From assembly GCF_000816845.1 (NCBI RefSeq), contig NZ_CP006877.1:501501-565500 (forward strand): a stretch of 64,000 nucleotides of DNA. Direction: 5' to 3'. The notes under the pieces are model-generated. The model was not told the DNA's origin and did no database searches. It saw nothing but the letters and a program-made list of their open reading frames with translations. This document shows, piece by piece, positions 34,230 through 43,220 of this stretch (position 1 is the stretch's first letter; every line of letters begins with the position of its first letter). Origin of the DNA: Rhizobium gallicum bv. gallicum R602sp (GTDB lineage: Bacteria; Pseudomonadota; Alphaproteobacteria; Rhizobiales; Rhizobiaceae). The position numbers and the translations under genes were made by a program.

Positions 34230-35147
34230 ATGGCTTTCCCCAGACACTTTCTCGATCTCTCGGCGGTAACCGCATCCGATCTCAGGTCGATCATGGATGA
34301 TGCGATCCTACGCAAGCAGGCCTTCAAGGCCGGCAAGGGCGATAAGCCGCTCGCAGGCAAGATGCTGGCAATGATTTTTGAGAAGCCTTCGACGCGCACG
34401 CGCGTTTCCTTCGATGTCGGCATGCGCCAGCTTGGCGGCGAGACGCTTTTTCTCTCCGGCACGGAGATGCAGCTCGGCCGCGCGGAGACGATCGGCGATA
34501 CAGCCAAGGTGCTCTCGCGTTACGTCGACGCGATCATGATCCGCACCACGGAGCATCACCGCATGCTGGAACTTGCCGAACGCGCGACGGTGCCGGTCAT
34601 CAACGCGCTGACGGACGACACACACCCCTGCCAGATCATGGCCGACATCATGACCTTCGAGGAGCATCGTGGTCCCGTCAAGGGCAAGACGATCGCCTGG
34701 ACCGGCGATGGCAATAACGTTCTGCACTCGCTGGTCGAAGGCGCTGCCCGTTTTGGCTATCGCATGAACATGGCCGTGCCTCTTGGTTCCGAGCCGAAGG
34801 ATCACTATCTGAACTGGGCCCGCAACGAGGGCGCCCAGATCATGCTTGGCCATGATGCCGACCGTGCGGTCGAGGGTGCCGATTGCGTGGTAACCGATAC
34901 CTGGGTCTCCATGAATCAGGAACATCGGGCCCGCGGTCACAACGTTTTCCAGCCCTATCAGGTCAACGCGGCTTTGATGGCAAAGGCCGGCAAGGATGCA
35001 TTGTTCATGCATTGCCTGCCCGCCCATCGTGGTGAGGAAGTGACGGACGAAGTGATCGACGGCCCGCAATCCGTGGTTTTCGATGAGGCGGAGAACCGTC
35101 TTCACGCGCAAAAGTCGATTCTTGCATGGTGCCTGGGTGTGATCTGA
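34230..35147 (+). CDS. argF: Ornithine carbamoyltransferase
   Basis: Anabolic OTCase making citrulline from ornithine and carbamoyl phosphate; 305 residues. Carbamoyl-phosphate loop [20 protein letters not shown], ornithine-binding DTWVSMNQE and [11 protein letters not shown] with the catalytic Cys. It follows argD in the usual rhizobial order argD-argF-hslO. The start ATG at 34230 is preceded by AGGTAAGAACGAC. Confidence 0.96.
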   Translation: MAFPRHFLDLSAVTASDLRSIMDDAILRKQAFKAGKGDKPLAGKMLAMIFEKPSTRTRVSFDVGMRQLGGETLFLSGTEMQLGRAETIGDTAKVLSRYVDAIMIRTTEHHRMLELAERATVPVINALTDDTHPCQIMADIMTFEEHRGPVKGKTIAWTGDGNNVLHSLVEGAARFGYRMNMAVPLGSEPKDHYLNWARNEGAQIMLGHDADRAVEGADCVVTDTWVSMNQEHRARGHNVFQPYQVNAALMAKAGKDALFMHCLPAHRGEEVTDEVIDGPQSVVFDEAENRLHAQKSILAWCLGVI

Positions 35148-35240
35148 ACCATACTGGGCGCCACCTTTGGCCTGATGGCCTCGTGGCCGCGCGAGTGGAA
35201 AGGCTTCTGGTCTGCCGCTCGGACTACTAGGAGTAAGACC

Positions 35241-36236
35241 ATGGCAGAAACCGCAAGTGCTCTCGGCGAGTTCGATTTCGCCGGCGATGATCACGTTGTC
35301 CCGTTCCAGGTAGAGGGCCTCGATGTGCGCGGCCGCGCCGTCCAGCTCGGTCCCATGCTGGATGCGATCCTCGAGCGCCATCACTATCCGGCACCTGTTG
35401 CCCGGCTGCTCGCCGAAGTCATTGTGCTGACGGTGCTTCTCGGGACGTCGCTCAAGTTCGAAGGCAAGTTCACGGTGCAGACCAAGGGCGATGGCCCTGT
35501 CGATCTCCTCGTCGCTGATTTCTCGACGCCGGAGAACGTGCGTGCCTATGCGCGCTTCGATCAGGCGCTGCTCGACAAGGCAGTCGCTGCCGGCCAGACC
35601 GAGCCGGAACAGCTTCTTGGCAAGGGCGTGCTGGCTTTCACCATCGACCAGGGCAAGTTCAGCCAGCCCTATCAGGGTATCGTTGCGCTCGACGGTACCT
35701 CGCTTGAGGATATTGCCGGCACATATTTCCGTCAGTCGGAGCAGATCCCGACGCGGGTCCGCCTGGCTGCCGCCGAATTGTTTGACCGCGACGAGGCGGG
35801 TAAGCCGCGCCACCGCTGGCGCGCCGGCGGTCTCGTTGCGCAGTTCTTGCCGGAAGCGCCGGAGCGCATGCGCCAGCCCGACCTCCACGGCGGCGACGGC
35901 GACAACGCCGCGCTGGCACACAAGGAAGACGACGCCTGGACCGAAGCGCGCGCGTTGGTCGATACCATCGATGCGGACGAACTGACGGATCCGCAGGTCG
36001 GAATCGAACGCCTGCTCTTTCGCCTCTTCCACGAGCGTGGCGTGCGTGTTTTCAGTACCCGGGCAGTTTTCGACCGCTGCAGCTGCTCGCGCGAGAAGAT
36101 CAAGAATGTGCTGAAGGGCTTTTCGGACGACGAGATCGACGCCAGCCAGGAGAATGGCGAGATTGCCGTTACCTGCGAATTCTGTTCCACGACCTATCGG
36201 TTTGAGGTCGTGGAAGTCGCATCGGCTGCGGAATGA
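35241..36236 (+). CDS. hslO: Redox-regulated chaperone Hsp33
   Basis: Cytoplasmic holdase chaperone of 331 residues activated by oxidative unfolding. The C-terminal zinc site is CSCSREKIKNVL ... CEFCSTTY (CxC and CxxC). The N-terminal domain has HYPAPVARLLAEVIVLTVLLGTSLKFEGKFTVQTKGDGPVDLLV. The ATG at 35241 has TAGGAGTAAGACC upstream; an earlier frame start at 35175 is rejected. It lies 93 bp after argF and converges on apaG with no gap. Confidence 0.95.
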   Translation: MAETASALGEFDFAGDDHVVPFQVEGLDVRGRAVQLGPMLDAILERHHYPAPVARLLAEVIVLTVLLGTSLKFEGKFTVQTKGDGPVDLLVADFSTPENVRAYARFDQALLDKAVAAGQTEPEQLLGKGVLAFTIDQGKFSQPYQGIVALDGTSLEDIAGTYFRQSEQIPTRVRLAAAELFDRDEAGKPRHRWRAGGLVAQFLPEAPERMRQPDLHGGDGDNAALAHKEDDAWTEARALVDTIDADELTDPQVGIERLLFRLFHERGVRVFSTRAVFDRCSCSREKIKNVLKGFSDDEIDASQENGEIAVTCEFCSTTYRFEVVEVASAAE

Positions 36237-36629
36237 TCAATTCAGCACTCTGAGCAGCCCGGGAGAATCCAGCGAGAAGGCGGGTATTTCGACATCGAAA
36301 AGCTCGCCGTCCTCCGTTTCCATCTGGTAGTGCCCGAACATGAGGCCGGAAGGCGTATCGAGCGGACAGCCGGACGAGTATTCGTAGGTATCGCCAGGTT
36401 CCAGCCGGGGCTGCTCGCCGACGACCCCAGGACCGGTCACCTCGTCCACCAGGCCGTTCTGATCGGTGATGTTCCAGTAGCGATTGATGAGCCGTACTGT
36501 CAGGTCCGAATTATTGCTGATCACGATCCGGTAGCCCCAGACATAGCGATCATCATCCGGATCGGATTGCTCCTCCAGATAAAAAGGCTCGACGACAACT
36601 TCGATATCTCGTGTGAGCGCGCGGTACAT
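36237..36629 (-). CDS. apaG: ApaG domain protein
   Basis: ApaG (DUF525) protein, 130 residues, a fibronectin-III-like fold. [32 protein letters not shown] and [35 protein letters not shown] are the family blocks. In gamma-proteobacteria it is linked to Co2+/Mg2+ homeostasis and diadenosine tetraphosphate levels; its biochemical role is unclear. It directly abuts the hslO stop on the other strand. Confidence 0.93.
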   Translation of the reverse strand: MYRALTRDIEVVVEPFYLEEQSDPDDDRYVWGYRIVISNNSDLTVRLINRYWNITDQNGLVDEVTGPGVVGEQPRLEPGDTYEYSSGCPLDTPSGLMFGHYQMETEDGELFDVEIPAFSLDSPGLLRVLN

Positions 36630-36813
36630 GCCTTACACCATAGCCAAGATATGTTACCCGTATCTTATAGAGCGCTCGATCCGTCAAGAAACGGCACATG
36701 CATCATCCTTCAAACCGCGATGATTGCACGTCGTTTTGAACATTAGTCCTAATTTTCGAAGTTAATTCCCGTATTAAAGCGAAGCTCTCGCGCCATTTCT
36801 TAGGTGGAGCATG

Positions 36814-36838
36814 CGGCCGGACCGGCAAGGTCCGGCCG
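36814..36838 (-). terminator. Strong hairpin after metZ
   Basis: CGGCCGGACC, loop of 5 and GGTCCGGCCG form a perfect 10-bp stem 14 bp after the metZ stop. No T-tract follows on the minus strand, so it is a 3' stabiliser or an atypical terminator. Confidence 0.5.
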
Positions 36839-36851
36839 TGGCAATCGCCGG

Positions 36852-38036
36852 TCAGGACTTAATCTTTGAAAGAGCCTGAGCGAAATCTTCGATCAGGTCA
36901 TCAGCATCCTCGATGCCGAGCGAAAGGCGAACGGTGCCGGGAGAAATGCCTAGTTCCGCACGGGCCTCATCGCTCAGGTTCTTGTGCGTCGTCGTTCCCG
37001 GATGTGTGATCAGGCTCTTGGAATCGCCGAGATTGTTCGAGATTTTGATGATATCGAGCGCATTCTGCAAGGCGAAGGCTGCTTCCTTCCCGCCCTTCAG
37101 CTCGAACGCGACGAGCGTCGAGCCGCCGGACATCTGCTTGGCGATGATATCGGCCTGCGGATGATCCTTGCGGCCCGGATAGATCACCTTGGCCACTTGC
37201 TTCTGTTCGGCAAGGAAGTCCGCGATCCTGGCAGCACTCGCCGTCTGCTGCTTGACGCGCAGCGGCAGCGTTTCGATGCCCTTCAGAAGCGTCCAGGCAT
37301 TGAACGGCGACATGGCCGGACCTGTGTGGCGGAAGTAGTCGTGCAGATTTTCGTCGATCCATTCCTTATCGGAAAGCACGACGCCGCCGAGGCAGCGTCC
37401 CTGGCCGTCGATATGCTTGGTCGCGGAATAGACGACGATATGGGCGCCGAGCTCCAGGGGCTTTTGGAAGAGCGGCGTTGCGAAGACGTTGTCGACGACC
37501 ACCTTGGCGCCGATCTCGTCGGCGAGCTTGGCAACGCCTGCGATGTCGATCACTTCCAGCGTCGGGTTCGTCGGGCTTTCGAGGAAGAAGACCTTCGTCG
37601 CCGGGCGGATCGCCTTCTCCCAGTTTTCGAGATAGCGGCCGTCGATGAGCGTGCATTCGATGCCGTATTTCGGCGCAAGCGTTTCGACCACCCATCGGCA
37701 GGAGCCGAAGAGCGCGCGGGCGGCAACGATATGGTCGCCGGCCTTCAACTGGCAGAGGATCGCCGCGGTGACGGCAGCCATGCCGGAAGCGGTGGCGCGG
37801 GCGTCTTCGGCGCCTTCGAGCGCGCACATCCGCTTTTCGAACATATCGTTGGTCGGGCTTCCGTATCGGGCATAGATGAAGCCGTCCGTCTCGCCCTTGA
37901 ATCGGGCTTCCGCCGCTTCAGAGGTATCATAGACGAAACCTTGCGTCAGGAAGATCGCTTCCGAAGTCTCGCCATATTGCGAGCGCAGCGTCCCTTCGTG
38001 AACGAGTTGAGTTGCCGGGCGCCAAGTCTTGCTCAT
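36852..38036 (-). CDS. metZ: O-succinylhomoserine sulfhydrylase
   Basis: Cys/Met-metabolism PLP enzyme making homocysteine from O-succinylhomoserine and sulfide; 394 residues. YARYGSPTNDMFEKRM, ATASGMAAVTAAILCQLKAGDH, ESPTNPTLEVIDI, VVDNVFATPLFQKPLELGAHIVVYSATKHIDGQGR (Schiff-base Lys in TKH) and NLGDSKSLITHPGTTTH match MetZ. The start at 38036 is supported by GAAGGTGGTGATGGC and by the SAM-II riboswitch and terminator just upstream; a frame start at 38111 lies inside the riboswitch. Expression should fall when SAM is plentiful. Confidence 0.93.
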   Translation of the reverse strand: MSKTWRPATQLVHEGTLRSQYGETSEAIFLTQGFVYDTSEAAEARFKGETDGFIYARYGSPTNDMFEKRMCALEGAEDARATASGMAAVTAAILCQLKAGDHIVAARALFGSCRWVVETLAPKYGIECTLIDGRYLENWEKAIRPATKVFFLESPTNPTLEVIDIAGVAKLADEIGAKVVVDNVFATPLFQKPLELGAHIVVYSATKHIDGQGRCLGGVVLSDKEWIDENLHDYFRHTGPAMSPFNAWTLLKGIETLPLRVKQQTASAARIADFLAEQKQVAKVIYPGRKDHPQADIIAKQMSGGSTLVAFELKGGKEAAFALQNALDIIKISNNLGDSKSLITHPGTTTHKNLSDEARAELGISPGTVRLSLGIEDADDLIEDFAQALSKIKS

Positions 38037-38058
38037 GCCATCACCACCTTCAAACAAC

Positions 38059-38088
38059 AAAAAAACCGGCCGCAAAAGCAGACCGGTT
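38059..38088 (-). terminator. Riboswitch expression-platform terminator
   Basis: Minus strand: AACCGGTC (38088-38081) pairs with GGCCGGTT (38071-38064) and is followed by a run of seven T (38065-38059). An upstream GACCGG (38100-38095) can pair instead with CCGGTC (38086-38081), which would break the terminator stem. This gives an antiterminator/terminator choice between the SAM-II aptamer and metZ. Confidence 0.8.
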
Positions 38089-38101
38089 TCATACCCGGTC
38101 T

Positions 38102-38158
38102 TTTTAGCCACTTCTTTAACGTGGCTGCAAGCCGACCGGCCAAATCACCACGGGATAA
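38102..38158 (-). promoter_or_regulatory. SAM-II riboswitch
   Basis: The minus-strand leader of metZ contains the SAM-II consensus blocks in order: ATCCCGTGGTGATTTGG, CCGGTCGGCTTGCAGCCACG and TTAAAGAAGTGGCTAAA. CGTGG pairs with CCACG as P1, and the 3' AAGTGGCTAAA block forms the pseudoknot. SAM-II is known from alphaproteobacterial methionine genes, matching the metZ gene 66 bp downstream. Confidence 0.93.
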
Positions 38159-38234
38159 AGCTGCAATACTGCTGTTAGCTTCTTGCGTCAATTCCTTGAG
38201 TTTGGTTTTGTCTGAGGCAAATTATGGATGGAGC

Positions 38235-39329
38235 ATGATGGCTCGGGAAACTGGAATCTTGGCCGATCGCGCAATTGCTGCGCTGTTAGAAACGGGCCGC
38301 CTCACGAGTGAGCGGGAACTGGACCGCGATCAGATCCAGCCGGCCAGCCTGGACCTGCGCCTGGGCGCCAAGGCGTTCCGGGTCCGGGCAAGTTTCATGC
38401 CGGGTCCCTCGCATCTCGTTGCCGACAAGCTCGACCGGCTGAGCCTGCACGTCATCGATCTCTCCGAAGGTGCCGTGCTCGAAACGGGCTGCGTCTATAT
38501 CGTGCCTCTCATGGAGCGGCTCGATCTTCCGGCTGAAATGTCCGCCTCGGCCAACCCGAAGAGCTCGACTGGCCGCCTGGACATCTTCACCCGTGTTATT
38601 ACCGACTACGCGCAGGAATTCGACAAGATTCCTGCCGGTTATTCTGGCCCGCTTTATCTGGAAATCAGCCCGCGCACGTTCCCAGTCGTCGTGCGCCGCG
38701 GCTCGCGCCTCTCGCAGATACGGTTCCGGGTCGGGCATTCAATTCTCGGCGAGCCGGAACTGCAGGCGCTGCATGATGCGGAAACGCTGGTTGCAAGCTC
38801 CAAGCCGAACGTTTCGGGCGGCGGCATTGCGCTGTCGATCGACCTGGCGGGCGACACGGATGGCCTGATCGGCTACCGCGGCAAGCATCACACGGCCGTC
38901 GTCGATGTCGATAAGAAGGCTGAGCACGATATATTCGATTTCTGGGAGCCGCTTTACAGCCGCGGCCGCAATGAACTGATCCTCGATCCGGACGAGTTCT
39001 ATATCCTCGTTTCGCGCGAGGCCGTGCACGTTCCCCCGCACTACGCAGCCGAAATGACGCCTTTCGATCCGCTCGTCGGCGAGTTTCGCGTGCACTATGC
39101 CGGCTTCTTCGATCCAGGCTTCGGCCACGCGCCAGCCGGCGGCATGGGCAGCCGCGCCGTTCTCGAAGTTCGCAGCCATGAGGTGCCTTTCATCCTCGAG
39201 GACGGCCAGATCGTCGGCCGCCTGGTTTACGAGCACATGCTGGAGAAACCCGAAAGCCTTTATGGTTCCGGCCTTGGATCGAATTACCAGGCCCAGGGCC
39301 TGAAACTCTCGAAGCACTTCCGCATCTGA
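38235..39329 (+). CDS. dcd: 2'-deoxycytidine 5'-triphosphate deaminase (long alphaproteobacterial form)
   Basis: Cytoplasmic dCTP deaminase-like enzyme, 364 residues, feeding dUMP and dTTP synthesis. It is about twice the length of E. coli Dcd because it holds two dUTPase-fold halves. Motifs IQPASLDLRLGAKAFRV, SASANPKSSTGRLDIFTRVITDY and AEMTPFDPLVGEFRVHYAGFFDPGFGH are visible. Either ATG of ATGATG (38235 or 38238) may start it. A longer open frame running upstream overlaps metZ antisense and is rejected. It is divergent from metZ. Confidence 0.9.
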   Translation: MMARETGILADRAIAALLETGRLTSERELDRDQIQPASLDLRLGAKAFRVRASFMPGPSHLVADKLDRLSLHVIDLSEGAVLETGCVYIVPLMERLDLPAEMSASANPKSSTGRLDIFTRVITDYAQEFDKIPAGYSGPLYLEISPRTFPVVVRRGSRLSQIRFRVGHSILGEPELQALHDAETLVASSKPNVSGGGIALSIDLAGDTDGLIGYRGKHHTAVVDVDKKAEHDIFDFWEPLYSRGRNELILDPDEFYILVSREAVHVPPHYAAEMTPFDPLVGEFRVHYAGFFDPGFGHAPAGGMGSRAVLEVRSHEVPFILEDGQIVGRLVYEHMLEKPESLYGSGLGSNYQAQGLKLSKHFRI

Positions 39330-39373
39330 GAGCCTTGACACCGACACCCATCTGTTGGAAGGCTTCCGTCATC

Positions 39374-39447
39374 GCGGGTGTAGCTCAATGGTAGAGCAGC
39401 AGCTTCCCAAGCTGAATACGAGGGTTCGATTCCCTTCACCCGCTCCA
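39374..39447 (+). tRNA. tRNA-Gly (anticodon CCC)
   Basis: 74 bases with encoded CCA. Acceptor GCGGGTG/CACCCGC, D-arm GCTC-AATGGTA-GAGC, anticodon loop TTCCCAA with central CCC (codon GGG), T-arm loop TTCGATT. It lies 44 bp after dcd. tRNA genes are frequent integration sites, and an ATPase gene of accessory type follows. Confidence 0.96.
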
Positions 39448-39702
39448 GCTTCTCTCTGTCCGACCCGGGGGCGCAAGCTTGCAGCGCAGGGCGGCTTTCA
39501 CCGCAAACTGCTTTGCAGGAAGACTTCGTACGAGCAGCCGAATTTCGGCCCTTCAGAACCAGGTTACTCGGATCTTCGGCTGCTGTTCCTGGCAGTCGTC
39601 AGTGCATTAATTTAGTCTTGAAAGTTTTCAGGATGGGTTTTTGTTGGCCAGCTCCTGCTACAATGCCATCAAAAGAGCATGCGAGCTGCCCTAAGCTCTT
39701 TA
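39448..39702. other. Gap after tRNA-Gly
   Basis: No gene is recognised between the tRNA and the tandem repeats at 39703. I looked for a repeat of the tRNA 3' end further downstream that would mark an island boundary and did not find one in this window. Confidence 0.5.
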
Positions 39703-39790
39703 TCCGAAATGGACGCTCTTGAAATCCGAAATAGACGCATATAAATTCCGAAATGGACGCAGAAAGAATCCTAATTGGACGAAGATGATC
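39703..39790. repeat. Four tandem 22-bp repeats overlapping the ATPase start
   Basis: Units start at 39703, 39725, 39747 and 39769. Each begins with TCCGAAATGGACGC (units 1 and 3), TCCGAAATAGACGC (unit 2) or TCCTAATTGGACGA (unit 4), followed by 8 variable bases. The exact 22-bp spacing, two helical turns, fits cooperative protein binding. Unit 4 includes the ATG of the downstream gene. An IS21-type element end, which carries multiple transposase sites, is the main alternative. Confidence 0.85.
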
Positions 39791-41023
39791 GCGCAAGTGC
39801 CTCTCTATCCACGATATGCAAATGACCGTGTCACCGTTGCGCTGACGGATACGCCCGTTGTGATGGTGAACGGGCCTCGCCAATGTGGCAAGACTACGCT
39901 CGTAAGAGGGCTCAAGAATCACAGCCGCCGTTATATTACCCTTGACGATGAGACGGTACTGGCTTCCGCGCGTGCCGACCCTGCGGGCTTCATTCGAGAA
40001 CTTGACGTTGCGACCATTGACGAAGTTCAGCGTGCGCCCGACCTGTTGCGAGCGATCAAACGAACGGTGGATGATGACCGCCGGCCCGGTCGCTTTCTGC
40101 TAACAGGCTCGGCCAACATTCTTGCGATGCCGACCATTGCGGAAAGTTTGGCCGGGCGCATGGAAGTCGTTACCTTGCTTCCGCTGTCTCAAGCGGAAAT
40201 CAAAGGACATAAAGTCGATTTCATCGAGGACGCCTTCGCTGGCAAGATCCACCAGCCAACAAATTTGGCTCTCGGCAAGGAACTGATCGATATTGTCGTA
40301 ACCGGGGGCTACCCAGAGGTTCTTGCCCGCCGCGACAGTCGCCGTCGAGCGGCATGGGCGAGAGAATACACTCGAGCGATCATTGAACGAGACGTGCGCG
40401 ACATCATTGAGGTAGACAAGCTCGAGCAGATGCCGCAATTGATACGGGCGCTCGCCAGCCATGCGAGCCAACTCACGAACTTCTCACAGCTTGGCGGTCA
40501 CCTCCGCCTCGACGACAAAACGGTACGGCGTTACATCGGCATACTCGAACACGTCTTTCTCATAAGGCGTATCGAGCCTTGGTTTCGCAACGATCTCAAG
40601 CGGATCGTCAAGACACCGAAGTTACACTTCCTAGATACTGGGTTGTTGTCCGTTCTGCTCGGCGCAAGCTCTGAACGGATTACAGCCGACCGTTCGCAAT
40701 TCGGAGCGATTCTGGAGAGTTTCGTCATCTCCGAAATTCTTAAAATCGCAAGTTGGTCCAGTGCAGAGGTTCGACTTTCGCACTATCGCGACAAGGATCA
40801 GGACGAGGTCGATCTCGTCATGGAGAATGAAGTAGGCTCGCTTGTGGCCATGGAAGTCAAAGCATCCGCTACAGTCTCTGCCGGTGATTTCAAGGGATTG
40901 CGAAAAGTGGCGCAGGCGGCCGGTAAAGATTTCCGTCTGGGACTTGTGCTTTACGACGGTGACACAGTTCTTCCCTTCGGCGAGCGCCTCTTCGCAGCAC
41001 CGCTGTCATGCCTTTGGAACTGA
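39785..41023 (+). CDS. AAA ATPase with DUF4143 domain
   Basis: Predicted P-loop ATPase, 412 residues. AAA_14-type N-terminal domain: Walker A NGPRQCGKTTLV, ITLDDETVLASARADPAGFIR, Walker B ATIDEVQRAPDLLRAIK and sensor FLLTGSANI. C-terminal DUF4143 part has the PD-(D/E)xK-like pattern HYRDKDQDEVDLVMENEVGSLVAMEVKAS. Such proteins are widespread solitary accessory genes of unknown role. The ATG at 39785 lies in the last 22-bp repeat. A longer frame from 39719 would run through the repeats. Its position just after a tRNA gene suggests acquisition. Confidence 0.88.
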   Translation: MIAQVPLYPRYANDRVTVALTDTPVVMVNGPRQCGKTTLVRGLKNHSRRYITLDDETVLASARADPAGFIRELDVATIDEVQRAPDLLRAIKRTVDDDRRPGRFLLTGSANILAMPTIAESLAGRMEVVTLLPLSQAEIKGHKVDFIEDAFAGKIHQPTNLALGKELIDIVVTGGYPEVLARRDSRRRAAWAREYTRAIIERDVRDIIEVDKLEQMPQLIRALASHASQLTNFSQLGGHLRLDDKTVRRYIGILEHVFLIRRIEPWFRNDLKRIVKTPKLHFLDTGLLSVLLGASSERITADRSQFGAILESFVISEILKIASWSSAEVRLSHYRDKDQDEVDLVMENEVGSLVAMEVKASATVSAGDFKGLRKVAQAAGKDFRLGLVLYDGDTVLPFGERLFAAPLSCLWN

Positions 41024-41213
41024 GTGCGATCAAAAGTGCTCTAAAGCAGGATCTGCGGTTCCACTCCCATCAACGCGACCAACCTAACAGTGTCCGCCCC
41101 GGCGACACAGGTAACAGATCGTGCCTTGTAGGGGCCGGTACAAAACGCCACCTATCAGTTCGGCCATTCGATCCACAGGTGGGGCACCTAGACGATCGGG
41201 CGGGTCCCCGCTC

Positions 41214-43220
41214 TCAAAATTCTGTCCAATCGGCTTCCTGGTTTTGCGAAGCGCTGTTCATGCCGAATGCGCCGGCAAGCTTCTGGCCAAGTGCGCGTGC
41301 AGGCGAAGCGGCGGGCCGCGTGCTCATTGTCGCCACGCCGATTGCGGGTTTTGAGACCGGCGCCGGACGGGTCACCGCAGGCCGTGTTGGTGCTTGCGGC
41401 ATCGGACGTGCCGCTGCGATGAAGCTATCCGTTCCGCTCAGCTTGAACTGGCCGAGCAGTTCGTTCAGCGCGGCGGCCTCCGTTGCCAGGCTCTGGCTTG
41501 CTGCCGTGCTCTCTTCGACCATGGCGGCATTCTGTTGCGTCCCCTGGTCCATGGTGTTCACGGCCGTATTGATTTCCTGCAGGCCCGTCGATTGCTCACG
41601 GGAAGCCTCGGCGATCGCGTGGACGTGCTGGTTGATCTCCTGCACCTCATGAACGATGGCGTCGAGCGCCTTGCCCGTTTCGCCGACGAGGGCAACGCCG
41701 GTCTGGACATGTGTGCCGGAATTGGTGATCAGCGACTTGATCTCCCTTGCCGCATTCGCAGAACGTTGCGCCAGTTCGCGCACTTCCTGAGCGACGACTG
41801 CAAAGCCCTTGCCCGCTTCGCCCGCACGTGCTGCCTCGACCCCGGCATTCAGGGCGAGCAGGTTCGTCTGGAAGGCGATGTCGTCGATCACGCCGATGAT
41901 ATTGCTGATCTCGGCCGAGGACTGCTCGATCTGCTGCATCGCCTTGACGGCATTGCGGACGACTTCGCCGGACTTCTCGGCGCCTGCGCGGGTGCGGGCA
42001 ACGAGTTCGCTTGCTTCCTGCGCGCGGCGCGCGGCGTCCTTTACAGTCGTTGTTATCTGTTCCAGAGCGGCAGCGGTTTCCTCCACGGAGGCGGCCTGCT
42101 GCTCCGTGCGCTTGGAAAGTTCGTCGGCCGATGAACGGATTTCATTCGCCCCCACGCCGATCGCCCGCGCATTGGCGCCGACGGCGCGCATCGCCTCGTT
42201 GAGCTTTTCGACCGAATGGTTGAAGTCGTGGCGCAATCCATCGAGATGTTCTGCGAACGGAACATCGATATGCGAGGCAAGATCGCCCGATGCGAGACGG
42301 CGCAGCCCGTCGCCGAGCGCCTCTGCCGCGCCGGATAATTCCGCCGCTTCGCGAGCCTTCTGGGCGTCGCGCTCGCGGCGTTCGCCATCGGTCAGGTTGC
42401 GATCGACTTCCGCCTGGGCTTCGAGCTGGATGCGCTCGATCGCGTTGTTGCGGAAAACTTCGAGCGCTTCGGCCATCTGGCCCACTTCGTCGCGGCGCTC
42501 AAGGCCCGGCACATCGCCGTCGGTCTCGCCTTCGGCAAGGCGTGTCATTCGTTCACGAAGCTTCGCCATCGGCGACGTGATGCCGGCCTGTGCGATGACG
42601 ACGCCGAGCGCGATGGCGCAGATAACGGCCGCCGCGACTATCGCAAGGCAGAGATTGATGCGGTCATTGACGCTTGCCGAAACGGCGTCTCCGCCATCGT
42701 TGAGCATCGACATCAAGGCATCGTTATTCGCCGTCATCTTCGGTGTCAGTACGGTGAGCTTGGCGTTCAGCTGAGCGGCTGCAATCTGGGCTGCGGCGCT
42801 GTCGCCGGACTTGCTCATTTCGGCGACCTTGTTTGAAATCGTTTCTACTTCGGCGATTCCACTGAGAATATCGTCTATCGCTGGCTTACGGCTGGGCACC
42901 AGAACGGCCGCCTCGTTAAGACGGTCACGCGCTTGCGGCAGCTTGCTCGGTGTGGAAAGCGCGGTATGGAAAGCGGGCGTGCCCGCCTTCAGGCTCGCCA
43001 ACCTCGTGGTCTGCAGCACGGCGGCGACGACAGAGGCGCTGGCGCGCGCGCCTTCCATGGCCGCCAATGCTTCATGGTCGATGAAGGCGCTGTATGTCGC
43101 ATCCGCATGACGGAATTCGGTGATGACGTAAATCAAACCGCCCATGGCGATCATCCCCAGAAGCATGAGGATGGACATGATCTTGGTTCGAATTTTCAGG
43201 TTCTTCAGCAGTGTTCGCAT
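41214..43220 (-). CDS. Methyl-accepting chemotaxis protein
   Basis: Chemoreceptor of 668 residues. Transmembrane helix 1 at about 12-35, a small helical periplasmic domain (four-helix-bundle type, about 36-190), helix 2 at about 190-215 (LCLAIVAAAVICAIALGVVIA), HAMP domain, a second HAMP-like stretch, then the signalling bundle with the hairpin tip DDIAFQTNLLALNAGVEAARAGEAGKGFAVVAQEVRELAQRS. The C-terminus ends in EADWTEF, similar to the tethering peptide ending in W-x-x-F of other MCPs. Ligand unknown. It stands alone, without che genes. Confidence 0.94.
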   Translation of the reverse strand: MRTLLKNLKIRTKIMSILMLLGMIAMGGLIYVITEFRHADATYSAFIDHEALAAMEGARASASVVAAVLQTTRLASLKAGTPAFHTALSTPSKLPQARDRLNEAAVLVPSRKPAIDDILSGIAEVETISNKVAEMSKSGDSAAAQIAAAQLNAKLTVLTPKMTANNDALMSMLNDGGDAVSASVNDRINLCLAIVAAAVICAIALGVVIAQAGITSPMAKLRERMTRLAEGETDGDVPGLERRDEVGQMAEALEVFRNNAIERIQLEAQAEVDRNLTDGERRERDAQKAREAAELSGAAEALGDGLRRLASGDLASHIDVPFAEHLDGLRHDFNHSVEKLNEAMRAVGANARAIGVGANEIRSSADELSKRTEQQAASVEETAAALEQITTTVKDAARRAQEASELVARTRAGAEKSGEVVRNAVKAMQQIEQSSAEISNIIGVIDDIAFQTNLLALNAGVEAARAGEAGKGFAVVAQEVRELAQRSANAAREIKSLITNSGTHVQTGVALVGETGKALDAIVHEVQEINQHVHAIAEASREQSTGLQEINTAVNTMDQGTQQNAAMVEESTAASQSLATEAAALNELLGQFKLSGTDSFIAAARPMPQAPTRPAVTRPAPVSKPAIGVATMSTRPAASPARALGQKLAGAFGMNSASQNQEADWTEF

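Noticed and set aside
34308..36032. 574-codon minus-strand open frame opposite argF and hslO
   Set aside because: It is an antisense shadow created by codon bias of two clear genes; no motif, no ribosome site.
36984..38234. Long open frame continuing upstream of dcd
   Set aside because: It lies antisense to metZ and across its riboswitch. The true dcd start is at 38235 or 38238.
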